In this document: piece after piece, positions 62,340 to 64,000 of the stretch
Layout of the letters: every line of letters begins with the position of its first letter
How positions within the stretch are numbered: position 1 is the first letter of the stretch
NCBI RefSeq assembly: GCF_029278605.1
Contig: NZ_CP119573.1
Coordinates: 2,170,001 to 2,234,000 of the forward strand
Reading direction: 5' to 3'
Origin: Cupriavidus sp. WKF15
GTDB lineage: Bacteria > Pseudomonadota > Gammaproteobacteria > Burkholderiales > Burkholderiaceae
DNA: 64,000 nt
Position numbers and translations under genes: made by a program
Notes under the pieces: generated by a model
What the model saw: only the letters and a program-made list of their open reading frames with translations
What the model was told of the DNA's origin: nothing
Databases searched by the model: none

Positions 62340-62711
62340 TCAGGCCCCGTCCAGGAAATTGCTGGGCCGCCCCATCGGCCGCCCGAGGTTCGGGCTGGCC
62401 CACTGCGCGCCACTGGTATAGGGGTCAGGCGTGCGCTGCTGCATGGTGCCAGGCATATTCACGTCCGGTTGCATTGGCGTGGCGCCGGGCTGTGCTGGCA
62501 TGGTGGAGGGCTGCGATTCGGGGGCAAGGTCCTGGCGCGTGGACGCATTGGCGCCCTGCGAATAAGGATCGAACCTGTCGCCTACGCGTCCGCCCTGCGT
62601 ATAGGGATCGGCGGGGCCGCGCGGCGCTGCCGGCGTCTGCGCCATGGCGGGCATCGCTGCCGCGGCGAGCACCGCGGCCAACAGCACGCGGCTCGGTCGT
62701 AAATGCTTCAT
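62340..62711 (-). CDS. Secreted protein with DPYTQGG/DPYSQGA motifs
   Basis: 123 aa; ATG at 62711 after CGGAGGTAACC. Signal peptide residues 1-24 (VLLAAVLAAAAMPAMAQ). The mature chain is Pro/Met/Gln-rich and carries DPYTQGG at 35-41, DPYSQGA at 48-54 and DPYTSGA at 96-102, plus GDRFDPY. This is the same motif as in the secreted protein at 20969-21298, though the sequences between motifs differ. No known function. Confidence 0.75.
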   Translation of the reverse strand: MKHLRPSRVLLAAVLAAAAMPAMAQTPAAPRGPADPYTQGGRVGDRFDPYSQGANASTRQDLAPESQPSTMPAQPGATPMQPDVNMPGTMQQRTPDPYTSGAQWASPNLGRPMGRPSNFLDGA

Positions 62712-62867
62712 GGTTACCTCCGTTCGCGCGCAAAAGTGCACGCCTGTCGCCTCTATCTAGCGAAAGGCATGCCCGACGGAGGGAACATGTGGCGCACGTA
62801 GTGCACCCGAGCCGGAAGCAGAAGCCAGGCCCACGACTGTTGCGGGCAGGGCCTGCCGCACGGCCCT

Positions 62868-62932
62868 GCCGGCCTGTTCGGTTGCCGGCCTGTTCGGTTG
62901 CCGGCATTCAGCGGCTGCCGGCATTCAGCCGA
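62868..62932. repeat. Four short tandem units beside the uvrA stop codon
   Basis: GCCGGCCTGTTCGGTT occurs twice (62868-62883, 62884-62899), followed by two units GCCGGCATTCAGC... (62900-62916 and 62917-62932). The last runs over the uvrA stop at 62925-62927. Period 16-17 bp. Confidence 0.8.
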
Positions 62933-64000
62933 CGCTGGCGCGTACCGGTTCCTCGGTGCGGCCCAGCACGGGCACCAGCGCCGCGCCGGTGTGGCTGGCG
63001 GGCATGCGCGACAGCGATTCCGGATCGGTCGCGCCGACAATGGTGCCGCCACCCGCCCCCCCTTCCGGGCCAAGGTCGATGATCCAGTCGGCCTCGGCAA
63101 TCACGTCAAGGTCATGCTCGATCACCACCACGCTGTGGCCGCCGTCGGTCAGCCGGTGCAGCACACGGATCAGGCGGGCTACGTCGGCCATGTGCAGCCC
63201 AACGGTCGGCTCGTCCAGCACGTACAGCGTGTGCGGCGCCTTCTGCCCGCGCCGCGTGATGTCATCGCGCACCTTGCTCAGCTCCGTGACCAGCTTGATG
63301 CGCTGTGCTTCGCCGCCCGACAGCGTGGGCGAGGGCTGGCCGAGCGTCAGGTAGCCCAGGCCCACGTCCTTCATGAGCTGCAGCGGATGGGCAATGTTCG
63401 ACATCGCGGAGAAGAACTCCACCGCTTCGTCGATCTCCATCGTCAGCACCTCGCCGATGTTCTTGCCGCGCCAGGTCACGGCCAGGGTCTCGGGGTTGAA
63501 GCGCTGGCCGTGGCAGACATCGCACGGCACTTTCACGTCCGGCAGGAAGCTCATGCCGATGGTGCGCACGCCCTGCCCCTCGCAGGCCGGGCAGCGGCCG
63601 TCGCCGGTATTGAACGAGAAGCGCGATGCGGTGTAGCCGCGCGCACGCGCTTCGAGCGTGTCGGCGAACAGGCGGCGAATGGTGTCCCACACGCCGATAT
63701 ACGTCGCCGGGCACGAGCGCGGTGTCTTGCCGATGGGCGTCTGGTCGACTTCCAGCACGCGATCGATCGATTCCCAACCCGTGATCGATTCGCAGCCGTA
63801 CCAGTCGTGTTCGACCTTCAGCGTCTTCTTTTCCGCGCGGGCTCCCCTGGCGCTGGCCTCCTGCCGCGCGGCGTTGCGCGCGCGGCGCGTAGCCGGCGAC
63901 GACAGCACCGAGCGGCCCACCGCATCGAGCAGGTTGGTCATCAGCACATCGCGCGCGAGCGTCGACTTGCCCGAACCGCTGACGCCCGTGATGGCGACCA
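62925..64000 (-). CDS. uvrA: UvrA-family excinuclease ATPase, C-terminal part (5' end outside window)
   Basis: About 358 codons are visible; the frame is open to the window edge. It begins within the second ATPase domain: Walker [11 protein letters not shown], the zinc motif CPACEGQG...[10 protein letters not shown], signature [18 protein letters not shown], Walker [12 protein letters not shown] and [20 protein letters not shown]. UvrA recognises DNA lesions in nucleotide excision repair. Sequence such as [16 protein letters not shown] and [20 protein letters not shown] differs from standard UvrA (usually TPRSNPATYTG). I recall it from the large, duplicated UvrA paralogue of some Burkholderiales, so this may not be the housekeeping copy. 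Confidence 0.85.
   Translation of the reverse strand, partial: VAITGVSGSGKSTLARDVLMTNLLDAVGRSVLSSPATRRARNAARQEASARGARAEKKTLKVEHDWYGCESITGWESIDRVLEVDQTPIGKTPRSCPATYIGVWDTIRRLFADTLEARARGYTASRFSFNTGDGRCPACEGQGVRTIGMSFLPDVKVPCDVCHGQRFNPETLAVTWRGKNIGEVLTMEIDEAVEFFSAMSNIAHPLQLMKDVGLGYLTLGQPSPTLSGGEAQRIKLVTELSKVRDDITRRGQKAPHTLYVLDEPTVGLHMADVARLIRVLHRLTDGGHSVVVIEHDLDVIAEADWIIDLGPEGGAGGGTIVGATDPESLSRMPASHTGAALVPVLGRTEEPVRASVG

Overview
The window is a high-GC, gene-dense stretch of a betaproteobacterial chromosome, most likely Cupriavidus or a close Burkholderiales relative. Supporting signs are orphan Bug/TctC binding proteins beside IclR regulators, a monomeric NADP isocitrate dehydrogenase, a C-P lyase cluster with a DUF1045 gene, a GlgE-type glycogen/trehalose operon, an FNR-like gene linked to flhDC, DUF3079 and DUF2783 proteins, and BON-domain proteins. 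The genus is an inference from gene content; there is no rRNA to confirm it. No tRNA, CRISPR array, insertion sequence, integrase or phage gene was found.

Layout. 1-4150: a partial ADP-forming acyl-CoA synthetase and its IclR regulator, divergent from a Bug solute-binding protein. 4190-13650: a complete C-P lyase core, split into a leftward arm (phnF, a divergent phnM, a DUF1045 2H-phosphoesterase-like gene, phnN) and a rightward arm (phnGHIJKL plus a canonical phnM). Similar operator-like sequences precede both arms. 13750-16750: a class I PPK2, a decayed-looking ABC ATPase and a HutC-type GntR regulator. 16750-21800: an AT-richer gap with a perfect 35-bp palindrome, small genes, a lipoprotein, icd with its terminator, and several very small proteins. 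22076-23524: gabD. 23546-26342: a leftward operon of an FNR-like [4Fe-4S] regulator, flhD, flhC and an unknown gene. 26772-35481: an EAL-HDOD protein, a second Bug protein, two translationally coupled IclR regulators, and a divergent operon of a metallo-beta-lactamase-fold protein, a flavin monooxygenase, DUF2783 and an MFS transporter. 35543-38390: small stress-type and hypothetical genes (DUF2188, BON, DUF421).

38680-59499: eight consecutive genes on one strand, mostly overlapping by 4 nt: glgE, a treS-maltokinase fusion, glgB, glgX, malQ, glgP, treZ, treY. Together they convert trehalose to maltose, maltose to maltose-1-phosphate and then to branched alpha-glucan, and also degrade glucan back to glucose-1-phosphate or trehalose. 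There is no glgC, glgA or otsAB in the window, so the entry point for new carbon must lie elsewhere. 59513-62711: secreted, BON-domain and very charged small proteins that look like an envelope/stress group. 62925-64000: the C-terminal part of a UvrA-family ATPase.

Most noteworthy: the C-P lyase locus carries two distinct PhnM proteins and a two-HxT 2H-fold protein that could stand in for the missing PhnP; the FNR-flhDC operon would tie motility genes to oxygen; GlgE carries a large N-terminal amylase-like domain that has lost its nucleophile; and two separate secreted proteins share a repeated D-P-Y-[S/T]-x-G-[A/G] motif with no function known to me.
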